Shown here: positions 44,584 to 53,732 of the stretch, piece after piece | How the letters are laid out: every line of letters starts with the position of its first letter | Numbering within the stretch: the stretch's first letter is position 1 | NCBI GenBank assembly: GCA_963811335.1 | Contig: CAWERB010000018.1 | Location: 1-64,000, forward strand | Direction of reading: 5' to 3' | From: Trebonia sp963811335 | GTDB lineage: Bacteria; Actinomycetota; Actinomycetes; Streptosporangiales; Streptosporangiaceae | DNA length: 64,000 bases | The notes under the pieces: model-generated | Told to the model about the DNA's origin: nothing | Database searches by the model: none | What the model saw: only the letters and a program-made list of their open reading frames with translations | Made by a program: the position numbers and the translations under genes

Positions 44584-46149
44584 ATGCCGGACCACGCGCC
44601 AGAGGCGGAGGCCCGCGAGTTCGCGGCGGCCTTCCGCGGGTTCATCGAGTGGGTACACCAGGCGGCCGATGAGGGCCTGCGCAACGAGGTCGCCGCGCTC
44701 ATCGCCGGCTTCCTCGGCCCCGGTGGCGCGGACCACTCCGTGGTCAGCCGCGACCTGCCGGCGTTCGAGCACGTCAACCTGCAGGCCGCGATCGACGCGT
44801 GGTCCGCGCGGCCCGGCCGCGCCGTCGAGGTGCACGGCATCCTGCTGCCGCCGCACCACAGCGTCACGCTGCAGCAGCTTGTCGGGGCCGAGTGGGCGGG
44901 CAGGCTGCGGCTCACCGCACCGGCCCTCGTCGACCTGCCGAACGGTCCCGCCTCGACGCTTGGCTGCCTCAAGCTCGCCCTGCTCCTGGTCACCGACGCC
45001 CGCGGCCGCTACGTCATCATGGTCCAGGGCCCCGGCGAGCACCATCCCAGCCTCGAGGTGGAGATCGCCGGCCTGCCGGTGGCCGACGCGCAGGCGGTGC
45101 TCGGCGAACTGGACCGGCTCCGCCTGGAGCTCAACGTCTACCGCGGCCACCTGCTCGACGTGACGCTCAGCCCGATGGGCGCGGTGGTGCTCACCTTCGC
45201 CGCCCCGCCGGAGCTGCGCCGCGACGACGTGGTGCTGCCGGACACCGTGCTGACCCGGGTGGAGCGGCACGCGCTCGGCGTCGCCGCGCACCGCGCCGCG
45301 CTGCTCGCCGCCGGCCAGCACCTCAAGCGCGGACTGCTGCTCTACGGCCCGCCGGGCACGGGCAAGACGCACACCACCCGCTACCTGCTCGGCCAGATGA
45401 CCGGCTACACCAGGCTGGTCCTCACCGGCCGCGCGCTGATCGGCGTCGGCGCGGTCACCGAGCTGGCCCGCGACCTGCAGCCCGCCGTCGTGGTGCTCGA
45501 GGACGTCGACCTGGTCGCGGAGGACCGCTCGCACGGCCCGGCGTCAAGCCCCGTGCTGTTCGACCTGCTCGACGCGATGGACGGCGCGGCGCCTGACGCG
45601 GACCTGCTCTTCCTGCTCACCACCAACCGCGCCGACCTGCTCGAGCCGGCCCTGGCCGCCCGCCCGGGCCGGGTCGACGTCGCGGTGGAGATCGAACTGC
45701 CCGACGCCGCCGCGCGGACGGGGCTGCTCGCCCTCTACGGCAAGGGCGTGCCGCTTGACCTGACCGACGCGGACATCGAGACGGCGGTCGAGCGCACCGA
45801 TGGCACCACGGCGTCCTTCCTCAAGGAACTCATCAGGCGCAGCGTCCTCGAGGCCCTGCATGACGCGCCCCGGCGAGGCGGCGCTGACGGCGCCGGCGGG
45901 GCTGACGGCGCTGACGGGGCCGACGGCGCTGACGGGGCGACGGGGCGCGGCCCGGTCACGGTCACGGGCGTGCACCTGGCCCGCGCGCTTGACGACCTGC
46001 TCGACTCCGCTCAGGGCGTGACCCGCACGCTGCTCGGGGTCGGCGTGGACCCGGCCACCCTGCCGGCCGGCGGCGCGCTCGGGGCAAGCCCGGCCCAGAT
46101 GATGATGAGGCGGCGGCAGATGGCGGCCGGCGTCACCATCCACCGCTAA
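44584..46149 (+). CDS. AAA+ ATPase (Bcs1/proteasome-ATPase-like single AAA domain)
   Basis: An N-terminal ~230-residue adaptor-like region leads to one AAA module: Walker A LLYGPPGTGKTHTTRYLL (~255), Walker B VVVLEDVDLVAEDRS (~305), sensor-1 LFLLTTNRADLLE (~345) and arginine finger LAARPGRVDVAVEI (~360). The C-terminus has a Gly-Ala-Asp repeat (~440-460) and ends in a Met/Arg-rich segment (SPAQMMMRRRQMAAG). 521 aa. Such proteins remodel other proteins in an ATP-dependent way; the client is unknown. No protease domain is present. ATG 44584 is the first start after the small gene. Confidence 0.85.
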   Translation: MPDHAPEAEAREFAAAFRGFIEWVHQAADEGLRNEVAALIAGFLGPGGADHSVVSRDLPAFEHVNLQAAIDAWSARPGRAVEVHGILLPPHHSVTLQQLVGAEWAGRLRLTAPALVDLPNGPASTLGCLKLALLLVTDARGRYVIMVQGPGEHHPSLEVEIAGLPVADAQAVLGELDRLRLELNVYRGHLLDVTLSPMGAVVLTFAAPPELRRDDVVLPDTVLTRVERHALGVAAHRAALLAAGQHLKRGLLLYGPPGTGKTHTTRYLLGQMTGYTRLVLTGRALIGVGAVTELARDLQPAVVVLEDVDLVAEDRSHGPASSPVLFDLLDAMDGAAPDADLLFLLTTNRADLLEPALAARPGRVDVAVEIELPDAAARTGLLALYGKGVPLDLTDADIETAVERTDGTTASFLKELIRRSVLEALHDAPRRGGADGAGGADGADGADGADGATGRGPVTVTGVHLARALDDLLDSAQGVTRTLLGVGVDPATLPAGGALGASPAQMMMRRRQMAAGVTIHR

Positions 46150-46160
46150 TTTCGTCCCAC

Positions 46161-46184
46161 GGGCTGCCCCAGGGGCACCAGCCC
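46161..46184 (+). terminator. hairpin downstream of the AAA gene (probable terminator)
   Basis: GGGCTG (46161-46166) pairs with CAGCCC (46179-46184), with an inner GCCCC/GGGGC pairing, followed by TCGTTCTTC. It lies 12 bp after the stop and ends the transcription unit. Confidence 0.5.
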
Positions 46185-46391
46185 TCGTTCTTCATGAGTT
46201 TCTGTCACACTGACATCATCAGTCACAACGGTCTCTTTTATAACTGTCATAACGATGGGTGTCCTTCGTTAACGCCCGGTGTCTCTTGTGTGAGCGGCAT
46301 GCGGCAGGGTATGCCTGATCCCTGATAGATGAGCACTGATAGCCGCACCCGACGGCGGCGGGGCCGGCGGCGGCTGCCCGAGGAGCGCCAG

Positions 46392-47201
46392 ATGGACGTT
46401 GAGGTCGTTGTCGAAACCCCGCAGGGGTCGCGCAACAAGTACAAGCTCGACCCCACGAGCGGGCGCATCAGGCTGGACCGGATGCTGTTCACCTCGACCG
46501 TCTACCCCATGGACTACGGCAGCGTCGCCGGCACGCTCGCGGAGGACGGCGACCCGCTTGACGTGCTTGTCTGGCTGGACGAGCCCACCTTCCCCGGGTG
46601 CCTGCTCACCGTACGCCCGGTCGCCGTCTTCTGGATGACCGACGAGAGCGGGCCGGACGCCAAGCTCCTCGGGGTCGCCTCGCACGACGTCCGCAAGTCC
46701 GGGATCACGGACCTGGCCGACGTGCCGCGGCACCTGCTCAACGAGATCGGCCACTTCTTCGACATCTACAAGGAACTCGAGCCGGGCAAGTCCACCGACG
46801 TCCGCGGCTGGATGGACCGCGCCGAGGCGGAGCGGGTCATCGGGGAGGCCGAGGCGCGGCTCGCCACCGGAGCGGTGCCGGAGCAGTGTGCGGACGCTTC
46901 CCGGCCGCACTTGCGCACCCGGACCGCGAGAGTGTTATCGATTCGAAATCCTAATTTACCCACAGGAAACGCAGGTCGAGGAGACTGTGGCAACTGTCAA
47001 TTTAGTTGCCTGGAGTCTCATTTATGGCCCTCATGGAGACGACCGCCGCCGCCGCGACGGAAAGCGCGAAGCTGCAACGCCACTTCGGCCGCTTCGACAT
47101 CCTGTTCTTCCTGGTCTGCACGATCGTCGGGGTGGACACCATCGCCTCGGTCGCCGGGGCCGGCGGTGAGGCGTTCACCTGGACGCTCATTTACGCGGTG
47201 A
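46392..47201 (+). CDS. ppa: inorganic pyrophosphatase (family I), read-through C-terminus
   Basis: ATG 46392 is chosen because GAGGAG precedes it and MDVEVVVETPQGSRNKYKLD is the usual opening. Family I active-site residues are visible: GRIRLDRMLFTSTVYPMDYG, EDGDPLDVLVWLDEPTFPG and FDIYKELEPGKSTDVRGWMD. It hydrolyses pyrophosphate to phosphate. The conserved part ends near 46870 (EAEARLATGA); the frame then runs on into the next gene and stops only at 47201, overlapping it by 178 bp, which is implausible. A base error near 46870-46900 probably hides the real stop (46954 in another frame). Confidence 0.85.
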   Translation: MDVEVVVETPQGSRNKYKLDPTSGRIRLDRMLFTSTVYPMDYGSVAGTLAEDGDPLDVLVWLDEPTFPGCLLTVRPVAVFWMTDESGPDAKLLGVASHDVRKSGITDLADVPRHLLNEIGHFFDIYKELEPGKSTDVRGWMDRAEAERVIGEAEARLATGAVPEQCADASRPHLRTRTARVLSIRNPNLPTGNAGRGDCGNCQFSCLESHLWPSWRRPPPPRRKARSCNATSAASTSCSSWSARSSGWTPSPRSPGPAVRRSPGRSFTR

Positions 47202-48571
47202 TCTTCTTCGTGCCGCAGGCGCTGCTGTTCGCCGAGCTCGGCACCGCGTTCCCGCAGGAGGGCGGCCCGTACTTCTGGACCAGGCTGGCGTTCGGCCGTC
47301 TCGTCGGCGCGGTGAACAACTTCCTGTACTGGGTGACCAACCCGGTGTGGATCGGCGGCTCGCTCGCCGCCTCCTGCGTGGGCGGGGTCACCGTCTTCTT
47401 CACGAACGGCAGCCTGAGCACAACGGCGACCTACGTCGTCTCGCTGGTGTTCGTCTGGGTCACCATCGTCACCGCGATCGCCTCCTTCCGGGTCGGCAAG
47501 TGGGTGCCGACCGCCGGGGCGTTCGCCCGCTTCGCGCTGCTCGGCCTGTTCACTGTCTCGGTGATCATCTACGGCTTCAAGCACGGCGCCCAGGGGCTGT
47601 CGCACGTCAGCGACTACCAGCCCACGGCCAGCGGTTTCGTCCTGCTCGTCGGCCTGCTGCTGTTCAACTACGTCGGCTTCGAGCTGCCGAACAGCGCGGG
47701 CGAGGAGATGGTCAACCCGCAGCGGGACGTGCCGTTCGCGATCTTCCGGTCCGCGATCGGCTCGGTCATCCTGTACAGCCTGCCGGTCATCGGGATCCTC
47801 ATCGCGCTGCCGTCGTCGGCGGTCTCCAACTTCAGCGGCTTCGTCTCCGCCATCCAGGACGTGTTCACCGTGTACGGCGGCTCGATCGCCAAGGACGGCA
47901 CCGCGTCGCTGACCGGGGCGGGCCTTGTCCTCGGTGACGCGTGCGGCATCTTGTTCATCGCCTGCCTGGTCACCTCGGGCGCCACCTGGATCATGGGCTC
48001 GGACCGCGCGCTCGCCGTGTCCTGCTACGACGGCGCCGGGCCGCGCTCCCTCGGGGTGATCAACGCCAGGTTCGGCACCCCGGTCCGGGTGAACGTCCTG
48101 AGCGGCGTCGTCTCGTCGGTCGTGGTGGTCCTCGGCCTGCTCATCACCAGCGGCAACGCGGTGAAGTACTTCGACGCGGTACTCGGCATCACCATCTCCA
48201 CCACGCTGATCAGCTACCTGCTGATCTACCCCGCCGTGTGGAAGCTCCGCAGGTCCTACCCGGATGTCGCGCGCCCGTTCCGCATGCCGTGGATGCGGCC
48301 GCTCACCGTGCTGCTGATGATCCTGGTGGCCGTCGCGGCCGTGCAGCTCGTCGCGCCGGGGGCCGGGTACCACTGGTTCAGCAGCGACTTCGCGCCGTCC
48401 GGCTGGGCGTACGGCGAGCGGTTCAAGTACCTGCTGACCGAGGCCGTGCCCGTCTTGGCCTTCATCGTGATCGGCGTGCTGTTCTGGGTACTCGGCCGCC
48501 GCACCCGCGCCGAGATGGTCGAGCTCGACCCGGCCGCCGTCACCGTCACCGACCCGGGGGCCGCCGAGTAA
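47024..48571 (+). CDS. APC-superfamily amino acid permease
   Basis: Twelve membrane helices in a 515-aa protein, beginning HFGRFDILFFLVCTIVGVDT with the conserved unwound TM1 motif (GVDTIASVAGAGGEAFTW). Also FAELGTAFPQEGGPYFWTRL (TM3), LLLFNYVGFELPNSAGEEMV (TM6) and RALAVSCYDGAGPRSLGVIN. These are the hallmarks of APC amino acid/polyamine transporters (glutamate/GABA-antiporter-like). ATG 47024 has GGAG upstream. The neighbouring fumarylacetoacetase suggests import of aromatic or other amino acids for catabolism. Confidence 0.88.
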   Translation: MALMETTAAAATESAKLQRHFGRFDILFFLVCTIVGVDTIASVAGAGGEAFTWTLIYAVIFFVPQALLFAELGTAFPQEGGPYFWTRLAFGRLVGAVNNFLYWVTNPVWIGGSLAASCVGGVTVFFTNGSLSTTATYVVSLVFVWVTIVTAIASFRVGKWVPTAGAFARFALLGLFTVSVIIYGFKHGAQGLSHVSDYQPTASGFVLLVGLLLFNYVGFELPNSAGEEMVNPQRDVPFAIFRSAIGSVILYSLPVIGILIALPSSAVSNFSGFVSAIQDVFTVYGGSIAKDGTASLTGAGLVLGDACGILFIACLVTSGATWIMGSDRALAVSCYDGAGPRSLGVINARFGTPVRVNVLSGVVSSVVVVLGLLITSGNAVKYFDAVLGITISTTLISYLLIYPAVWKLRRSYPDVARPFRMPWMRPLTVLLMILVAVAAVQLVAPGAGYHWFSSDFAPSGWAYGERFKYLLTEAVPVLAFIVIGVLFWVLGRRTRAEMVELDPAAVTVTDPGAAE

Positions 48572-48580
48572 CCTGGCCTG

Positions 48581-49762
48581 GTGAGCGCGGTCGAGATCCC
48601 GCGGGGGTCGCTCTTCGGACTTGGCAACCTGCCCTACGGGGTGTTCTCGGCGGCCGGGAACACCCCGAGGGTCGGGGTGCGGGCCGGTGACAGCGTCATC
48701 GACCTGGCGGCCGCGCTGGACGACGAGGTGTTCGCGGCGCCGGCGCTCAACCCGTTCATGGCGCAGGGTCCCGCCCGGTGGGCGGCCGTTCGGTCGCGGG
48801 TGACCGAGCTGATCACCGCCGCCGACGTGCCCGCGGGCGCCGTGCACCCGGTGCGCGAGGTGGAGCTGCTGCTGCCGTTCGAGGTCGCGGACTACGTGGA
48901 CTTCTACGCGTCGGAGCACCACGCGGCCAACCTCGGCCGGCTCTTCCGGCCCGGTGCCGAGCCGCTGCTGCCCAACTGGAGGCACCTGCCCGTCGGCTAC
49001 CACGGCCGGGCCGGCACCGTGGTCGTCTCCGGCACGGGCATCGTCCGCCCGTCCGGCCAGCGTAAGGGGCCGGGCGATCCCGCCCCCGTGTTCGGCCCGT
49101 CGGTCCGGCTCGACATCGAGGCGGAGCTCGGCTTCGTGATCGGCGTGGGCTCGCCGCTCGCCGCGCCGGTGCCGGCCGGGGCCTTCGCCGACCATGTGTT
49201 CGGCGCCGTACTCGTCAACGACTGGTCAGCGCGTGACCTGCAGGCATGGGAGTACGTGCCGCTCGGACCGCACCTGGGCAAGTCGTTCGCGACCTCGGTG
49301 TCGCCCTGGGTCGTCCCGCTCGCCGCCCTGCAGGCGGCCCGCGTCCCGCTGCCCGGCCAGGACCCGCGGCCGCTGCCGTACCTGCGCGAGACCCAGGACT
49401 GGGGCCTGGACATCGACCTGGCCGTCGCGTGGAACGGCGAGGTCGTCTCCCGGCCGCCGTACGCGTCGATGTACTGGTCGCCCGCGCAGATGCTGGCGCA
49501 CATGACGGTGAACGGCGCGTCGGCCCGGACCGGTGACCTGTTCGCCTCCGGGACGATCTCCGGACCCGACCGCGCGCAGCGAGGCGCGTTCATCGAGCTC
49601 ACCTGGGGGGGCGCGGAACCAGTCATGGTTAACGGCGAGCCCCGCACCTTCCTCGAGGACGGGGACACGGTGACCATCACCGCCACGGCCCCGGGTGCCG
49701 GCGGGGCGCGCATCGGCTTCGGTGAGGTCACCGGCACCATCCGGCCGGCTATCAGCGCGTGA
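48581..49762 (+). CDS. fahA: fumarylacetoacetase
   Basis: The whole-length FAH fold is present: N-terminal domain (LFGLGNLPYGVFSAAG), then VADYVDFYASEHHAANLGRL (catalytic His and metal Asp), LPVGYHGRAGTVVVSGTGIV, RLDIEAELGFVIGVGSPL (metal Glu), VLVNDWSARDLQAWEYVPLG (metal Asp) and GTISGPDRAQRGAFIELTWG. It splits fumarylacetoacetate to fumarate and acetoacetate, the last step of tyrosine/homogentisate breakdown. 393 aa is typical. It follows the permease by 10 bp and may form an uptake/catabolism unit with it. Confidence 0.93.
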   Translation: MSAVEIPRGSLFGLGNLPYGVFSAAGNTPRVGVRAGDSVIDLAAALDDEVFAAPALNPFMAQGPARWAAVRSRVTELITAADVPAGAVHPVREVELLLPFEVADYVDFYASEHHAANLGRLFRPGAEPLLPNWRHLPVGYHGRAGTVVVSGTGIVRPSGQRKGPGDPAPVFGPSVRLDIEAELGFVIGVGSPLAAPVPAGAFADHVFGAVLVNDWSARDLQAWEYVPLGPHLGKSFATSVSPWVVPLAALQAARVPLPGQDPRPLPYLRETQDWGLDIDLAVAWNGEVVSRPPYASMYWSPAQMLAHMTVNGASARTGDLFASGTISGPDRAQRGAFIELTWGGAEPVMVNGEPRTFLEDGDTVTITATAPGAGGARIGFGEVTGTIRPAISA

Positions 49763-49848
49763 CCAGCCGTCATCGCCCGACCTTGCCCCCGCCCTCCCAC
49801 GCCTGGCGGTCCCGCGCCGGTGCGTCTTTCACGCGAGCGCCCGGCCGG

Positions 49849-50148
49849 TTACCGGTGCGCCCAGCCGGACCGCCGCCGGCCGCCGGCATTCCCGTGCGTG
49901 GCGAACAGGTGGAAGACCAGCAGCAGGACTGCCGCGCCGGCGATGGCGGTCAGCCACGTCGAGAGGTTGAAGAACCCGTGCAGGGTGTGGACGTGGAACA
50001 GCTCCGTGGCGGCCCAGCCGCCGCCTAGCGCACCGGCCACCCCGATCAGGCAGGTGAGAAAGAGGCCCTGCGATCTCGGCCCGGGGACCAGCATATTTGC
50101 CAGCAAGCCCGCTCCGAGGCCGAGAACGATCCATGCGATGATGCCCAT
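49849..50148 (-). CDS. GlsB/YeaQ/YmgE family membrane protein
   Basis: MGIIAWIVLGLGAGLLANML is the family signature, followed by GLFLTCLIGVAGALGGGWAA and a third helix (WLTAIAGAAVLLLVFHLFAT). 99 aa, three helices. Members are stress-induced inner-membrane proteins of unknown mechanism. GAGGAG lies eight bases before the start. Confidence 0.88.
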   Translation of the reverse strand: MGIIAWIVLGLGAGLLANMLVPGPRSQGLFLTCLIGVAGALGGGWAATELFHVHTLHGFFNLSTWLTAIAGAAVLLLVFHLFATHGNAGGRRRSGWAHR

Positions 50149-50944
50149 AACCGACTCCTCAGTCAGTAAGGAATTTGACGTACGAGGTAGCCAGTCCTGC
50201 GCGATAGTACGCGGTGGGAGGAATTAGCTCCCGCGGGCTCTTGCCCTTTACTGGGCCACTGCGCCTTAACGGCGCCGGCCTCAAAAAGAAAACTCCGGTC
50301 CTTTGCTGTCCCTCCGTATTTCCTGGGTGCAGCTGCCTAAGTCCGGAGCGATATCTTCACAGTACGCCGTCGCGGCCCCAATGTCCAACCGCGGAGCCAG
50401 CCCACGGCAGGCCGCAGCTCAAAGTATCACAGATGTCGCCGGGGATGACCGGTCCTCCGCCCCCCATGCGCCGGGACGCGAGTAATGCGGTTTGTTAAAA
50501 CTAGCTCCGGGGCCCGCTTCACATGAGAGTTAGCAGACGCGTAAGATTAAAACGTTGCTCCGGACCTCGGCAGCCGCGTCCGCACGTTTTTGCGGAGACA
50601 GCGGTAGGTTCCGGAGCCTTTTATTCGAACACGGTCCGGTGACGGCCGGCGTCTCATCTAATGACGGCAGTGGCGGCCACGCGCTCACTCACCCGTTCGC
50701 GTGTTCGGCCTGTTCGGGGCGCTGAGCGTCGGGGCGGGACCCGGCGGAGATCCGGTACTCGACGGGGCAGGCGGTGACGGACGCGGGCCCCTGCAGGGGC
50801 GGGCCCGCGCTACGACGCCCGTCGCGGCGCCCGCTACGCCGGGTCCCCGCGGGCGGATACTGAGCGGAGTCTTTCGGGAAGAGGCTAGCCGGGCTAGCCG
50901 CTGGGCCGGGGCCCCGCCTTGCTGCGAAGCGGGAAGGCACTCTT
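50149..50944. other. ~800 bp intergenic region, structured and AT-richer
   Basis: No gene recognised on either strand. It contains AT-rich stretches (for example GTTTGTTAAAACTAGC near 50490) that could be promoters of the divergent GlsB-like and STAS genes, and a strong nested inverted repeat at 50557-50625. Confidence 0.4.
50557..50625. terminator. nested inverted repeat followed by TTTTATT (terminator or structured RNA)
   Basis: Outer arms GCTCCGGACC (50557-50566) and GGTTCCGGAGC (50607-50617), with an inner hairpin TCCGCA (50579-50584) / TGCGGA (50591-50596), are followed by CTTTTATT. On the plus strand this resembles an intrinsic terminator, yet no gene ends here, so a small RNA is possible. 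Confidence 0.4.
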
Positions 50945-51454
50945 ATGTTCAGCATGGACCTAGGTTCCGGTGAATCAGGCAGCTACGTTGTCGTCGCGCT
51001 GCACGGGGAGCTTGACCTGGTACACGCCACGGCCGTGGCGGACGCCCTCGTGGCTGTCACCGCGTGCGAGCCGTGGATCATCGTGGACCTGTCGAGGCTT
51101 GAGTTCATCGACGCGAGCGGCATAGCGGCACTGCGGCGCGGCCGCGGCAGTGCTCGCGAGGCCGGGGGCGACCTGCTGCTAGCCGCGCCGCAGCGGCGGG
51201 TACAGCGGGTTCTCGCGATCATCTGGCGAGCCAGCGGTGCTGACCTTCCGCCAGCGCGGCAGAGGCAGCCGCCGGCGCGGGAAGCCTCCCTGCACGCCGC
51301 CGCGCCGATCCGTCGTCAGCGGCTAAGATGCGCTGGCGGCGCATCGCCAGATGAACGCACCATCCCGCGGCGGTGCCCGGTGGCCAGCTACTTGCTCTCC
51401 GGCGGCTTGTGGGCGTCATGCCGCCGCCCGCCGGGGACGGGGATCAGCGGTTAG
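50945..51454 (+). CDS. STAS-domain anti-sigma-factor antagonist (frameshifted tail)
   Basis: YVVVALHGELDLVHATAVAD, then WIIVDLSRLEFIDASGIAAL contains the phosphorylatable Ser of SpoIIAA/RsbV-type antagonists, then GGDLLLAAPQRRVQRVLAI. The normal continuation GEPAVLTF lies one frame over and stops at 51326; the frame printed here runs to 51454 with unrelated sequence. It would release a SigB/SigF-type sigma factor by binding an anti-sigma kinase, none of which is in the window. Confidence 0.8.
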   Translation: MFSMDLGSGESGSYVVVALHGELDLVHATAVADALVAVTACEPWIIVDLSRLEFIDASGIAALRRGRGSAREAGGDLLLAAPQRRVQRVLAIIWRASGADLPPARQRQPPAREASLHAAAPIRRQRLRCAGGASPDERTIPRRCPVASYLLSGGLWASCRRPPGTGISG

Positions 51455-51495
51455 CCGCCCACCGCGATGGCTGCATGGGCCGGGCGGTTTGACCG

Positions 51496-53454
51496 CTACT
51501 CGCTCCCATGGCACTTCATCGCCAGGGCGAACGGTGCCCCGGCCGGCTCGTGGTCGGCGGCCGCGGGCGTCCCGACAATGGCGGCCAGGTCTGACCCGTC
51601 GATCGTCTCGCGCTCAAGCAGAAGGTGAATGACCCGGTCGAGAAGGTCACGGTGCCCGCGCAGCAGCGCGGTAGCCGTCTCCTCGGCCTCCCGCAGCAGC
51701 CTGGCCACTTCCTGGTCGATGGAACGCTGCGTTTCCTCGGCATAAGGCCGGCCGGCGAAGGGGTTGTCGCGGCTCGGTCCCTCCGGGCCGTAGCTGATGG
51801 GCCCGACCTTCGCGGAAAACCCCCATTCACGCACCATGTGCGTCGCGAGCTCGGTCGCGCCCGCGAGGTCGCTCGCTGAGCCGGTCGACGGTTCCGCCAG
51901 GACGATGATTTCCGCGGCGCGTCCGCCAAGGCGCACGGCGAGTGAGGCGGTCAGGTGGCTCTCGGGGTACAGATGGCGCTCGAACGCAGGGAGCTGCTCG
52001 GTCACGCCAAGAGCGGCGCCGCGGGAAAGGATCGTGACCTTCGCGACGGGATCGGCGTGCTCGCAGAGCGCGGCCACGAGCGCGTGCCCGGCCTCGTGCA
52101 CGGCCACGGCATGCTTCTCCTCGGGCAGCAGCGCGTTCGACGCGTCACGGCGGCCGATGAGGAGCCGGTCCCTGGCGGCATCGAAGTCGGCGGCACCGAG
52201 CACGCTGCGATGCGCGCGCACGGCGTTGATCGCAGCTTCGTTCACGAGGTTGGCGAGGTCGGCACCGGAGAATCCGGGCGTGCCCCGCGATACGACATCG
52301 AGGTCCACGTCGGGCGCGAGCGTCTTGCCCTTCCCGTGGATGGCCAGGATCGCGGTCCGCTCCCGGTTGTTAGGCAGCGGAATCTCCACCGTTCGGTCGA
52401 AGCGCCCGGGCCGCAGCAGTGCCGCGTCGAGGATCTCCGCCCGGTTGGTCGCGGCCATGACGACCACCCTGGCGCCCGGCTCGAATCCGTCCATTTCCGA
52501 TAGCAGCTGGTTGAGCGTCTGCTCGCGCTCGTCATTCGAGCCGAACCCGCCGGGACCGCGGCGGCCGCCGATGGCGTCGATCTCGTCGATGAAGATGATG
52601 GACGGGGCGCGCTTCCTGGCGTCGATGAAGAGGTCCCTGACCCGCGATGCGCCGACGCCGACGAACATCTCGACGAAACTTGAGCCGCTCAGGGAGAAGA
52701 ACGGCACGTCGGCCTCGCCGGCGACCGCGCGGGCGAGCAGGGTCTTGCCGGTCCCGGGCGGACCGACCATCAGCACGCCCTTCGGGCCGACCGCGCCTGC
52801 GCGCTCATACCGGGCCGGATGCTTCAGGAAGTCGACCACTTCCATGACCTCGGCCTTGGAGCCTTCGTAGCCGGCGATGTCCGCGAAGCGCGTTTTGGGC
52901 TTGTCTTCGTCGTAGACCTTGGCCTTGGACTTGCCGATGGCCATGATCCCGCCGAGTCGCCCGCTGAGCTGCTTGCTGCTGCGGCGGCCAAACCAGACGA
53001 AGAGCCCGACGAGGATGAGGATCGGCAATACCCAGGTAACGATTAGTCCAAGCAGCGAGTTCGTGCTCGGAATGGTTCCTGTCACCTGGACCTTGTGGTT
53101 GAGCAGGAGGACGGAAAGCGAGTTGTCGTTAAGCGCGGTCGGAATCTGGGAGGTGTAGGACTTGCCGTCGAGGAGTTTCCCGCTCACCGCCCCCGCCGCG
53201 GTAATCGCCGCCGTCGAGACCTTGCCCTGGGTCACGTCGCCGACGAAGCCGCTGTAGGTCAGCGCCTGCGCCTGCGTCCCGCCGGCGCCCGGGCGAAAGA
53301 GCAGGAGCGCCGTGAACGCGATCAAGACCCCGGCCGGCACCAGCCATCTCCACCGGGGCGGCGGCGAAGGCGTGGGCGGAGCCGGAGTCGGAGTCGGCGG
53401 AGATTTCTTAGCCGGTCCCGGACGGTCCGAGGTCATCCGGTGCCAGGTACTCAC
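51496..53454 (-). CDS. ftsH: FtsH-type AAA+ zinc metalloprotease
   Basis: Two N-terminal helices (RWLVPAGVLIAFTALLLF and LIVTWVLPILILVGLFVWFG) flank an extracytoplasmic segment. AAA domain: Walker A MVGPPGTGKTLLARAV, Walker B SIIFIDEIDAIGGRRG, pore loop near SFVEMFVGVGA, SRH NRAEILDAALLRPGRFDR. Protease: zinc motif AVHEAGHALVAAL with third ligand Asp in STGSASDLAGATELA. 652 aa, complete. A Pro-rich N-terminal tail and a divergent GSxSF loop set it apart from the housekeeping enzyme, so it may be a second FtsH. GTG 53454 follows AAAGGGGA. Degrades membrane and soluble proteins. Confidence 0.93.
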   Translation of the reverse strand: MSTWHRMTSDRPGPAKKSPPTPTPAPPTPSPPPRWRWLVPAGVLIAFTALLLFRPGAGGTQAQALTYSGFVGDVTQGKVSTAAITAAGAVSGKLLDGKSYTSQIPTALNDNSLSVLLLNHKVQVTGTIPSTNSLLGLIVTWVLPILILVGLFVWFGRRSSKQLSGRLGGIMAIGKSKAKVYDEDKPKTRFADIAGYEGSKAEVMEVVDFLKHPARYERAGAVGPKGVLMVGPPGTGKTLLARAVAGEADVPFFSLSGSSFVEMFVGVGASRVRDLFIDARKRAPSIIFIDEIDAIGGRRGPGGFGSNDEREQTLNQLLSEMDGFEPGARVVVMAATNRAEILDAALLRPGRFDRTVEIPLPNNRERTAILAIHGKGKTLAPDVDLDVVSRGTPGFSGADLANLVNEAAINAVRAHRSVLGAADFDAARDRLLIGRRDASNALLPEEKHAVAVHEAGHALVAALCEHADPVAKVTILSRGAALGVTEQLPAFERHLYPESHLTASLAVRLGGRAAEIIVLAEPSTGSASDLAGATELATHMVREWGFSAKVGPISYGPEGPSRDNPFAGRPYAEETQRSIDQEVARLLREAEETATALLRGHRDLLDRVIHLLLERETIDGSDLAAIVGTPAAADHEPAGAPFALAMKCHGSE

Positions 53455-53492
53455 GAACGAGATCCCCTTTGCTCGCGTCCTCGGGCTGGTGC

Positions 53493-53675
53493 TCAGCGGG
53501 TCACGCCGTCATAGGAGAGCCGCACGGTTGACGGGACGCACATGCAGCCCCGGTCCAGGGCACCCTCCGCAGTCGCCAGGCAGTAGCGCGAAGCGAGGGA
53601 ATCATGCTCGTCGGCGCTGTGCCCGCAGGGGCACGGCGGATCGGGCGGCGACTCGCCGCGCGATGTTTTCGTCAT
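53493..53675 (-). CDS. small Cys-rich protein (60 aa)
   Basis: MTKTSRGESPPDPPCPCGHS, then ADEHDSLASRYCLATAEGAL and DRGCMCVPSTVRLSY. The five Cys plus His (CPCGH, YC, GCMC) suggest a zinc-binding peptide. Similar short ORFs occur next to FtsH-like genes in actinomycetes as far as I recall. It lies 38 bp upstream of ftsH in the same direction. Confidence 0.65.
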   Translation of the reverse strand: MTKTSRGESPPDPPCPCGHSADEHDSLASRYCLATAEGALDRGCMCVPSTVRLSYDGVTR

Positions 53676-53732
53676 CGGTTTCCTTCCAACGGAGAATCAA
53701 GCGGCCCGGTCGTCGAGCAGGCCGCCGGCTGG

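Noticed and set aside
47018..49195. A 725-residue open frame on the minus strand opposite the permease and fumarylacetoacetase genes
   Set aside because: Antisense shadow of high-GC coding DNA: Arg/Gly/Asp/His-rich, no domain, and the plus-strand genes are unambiguous.
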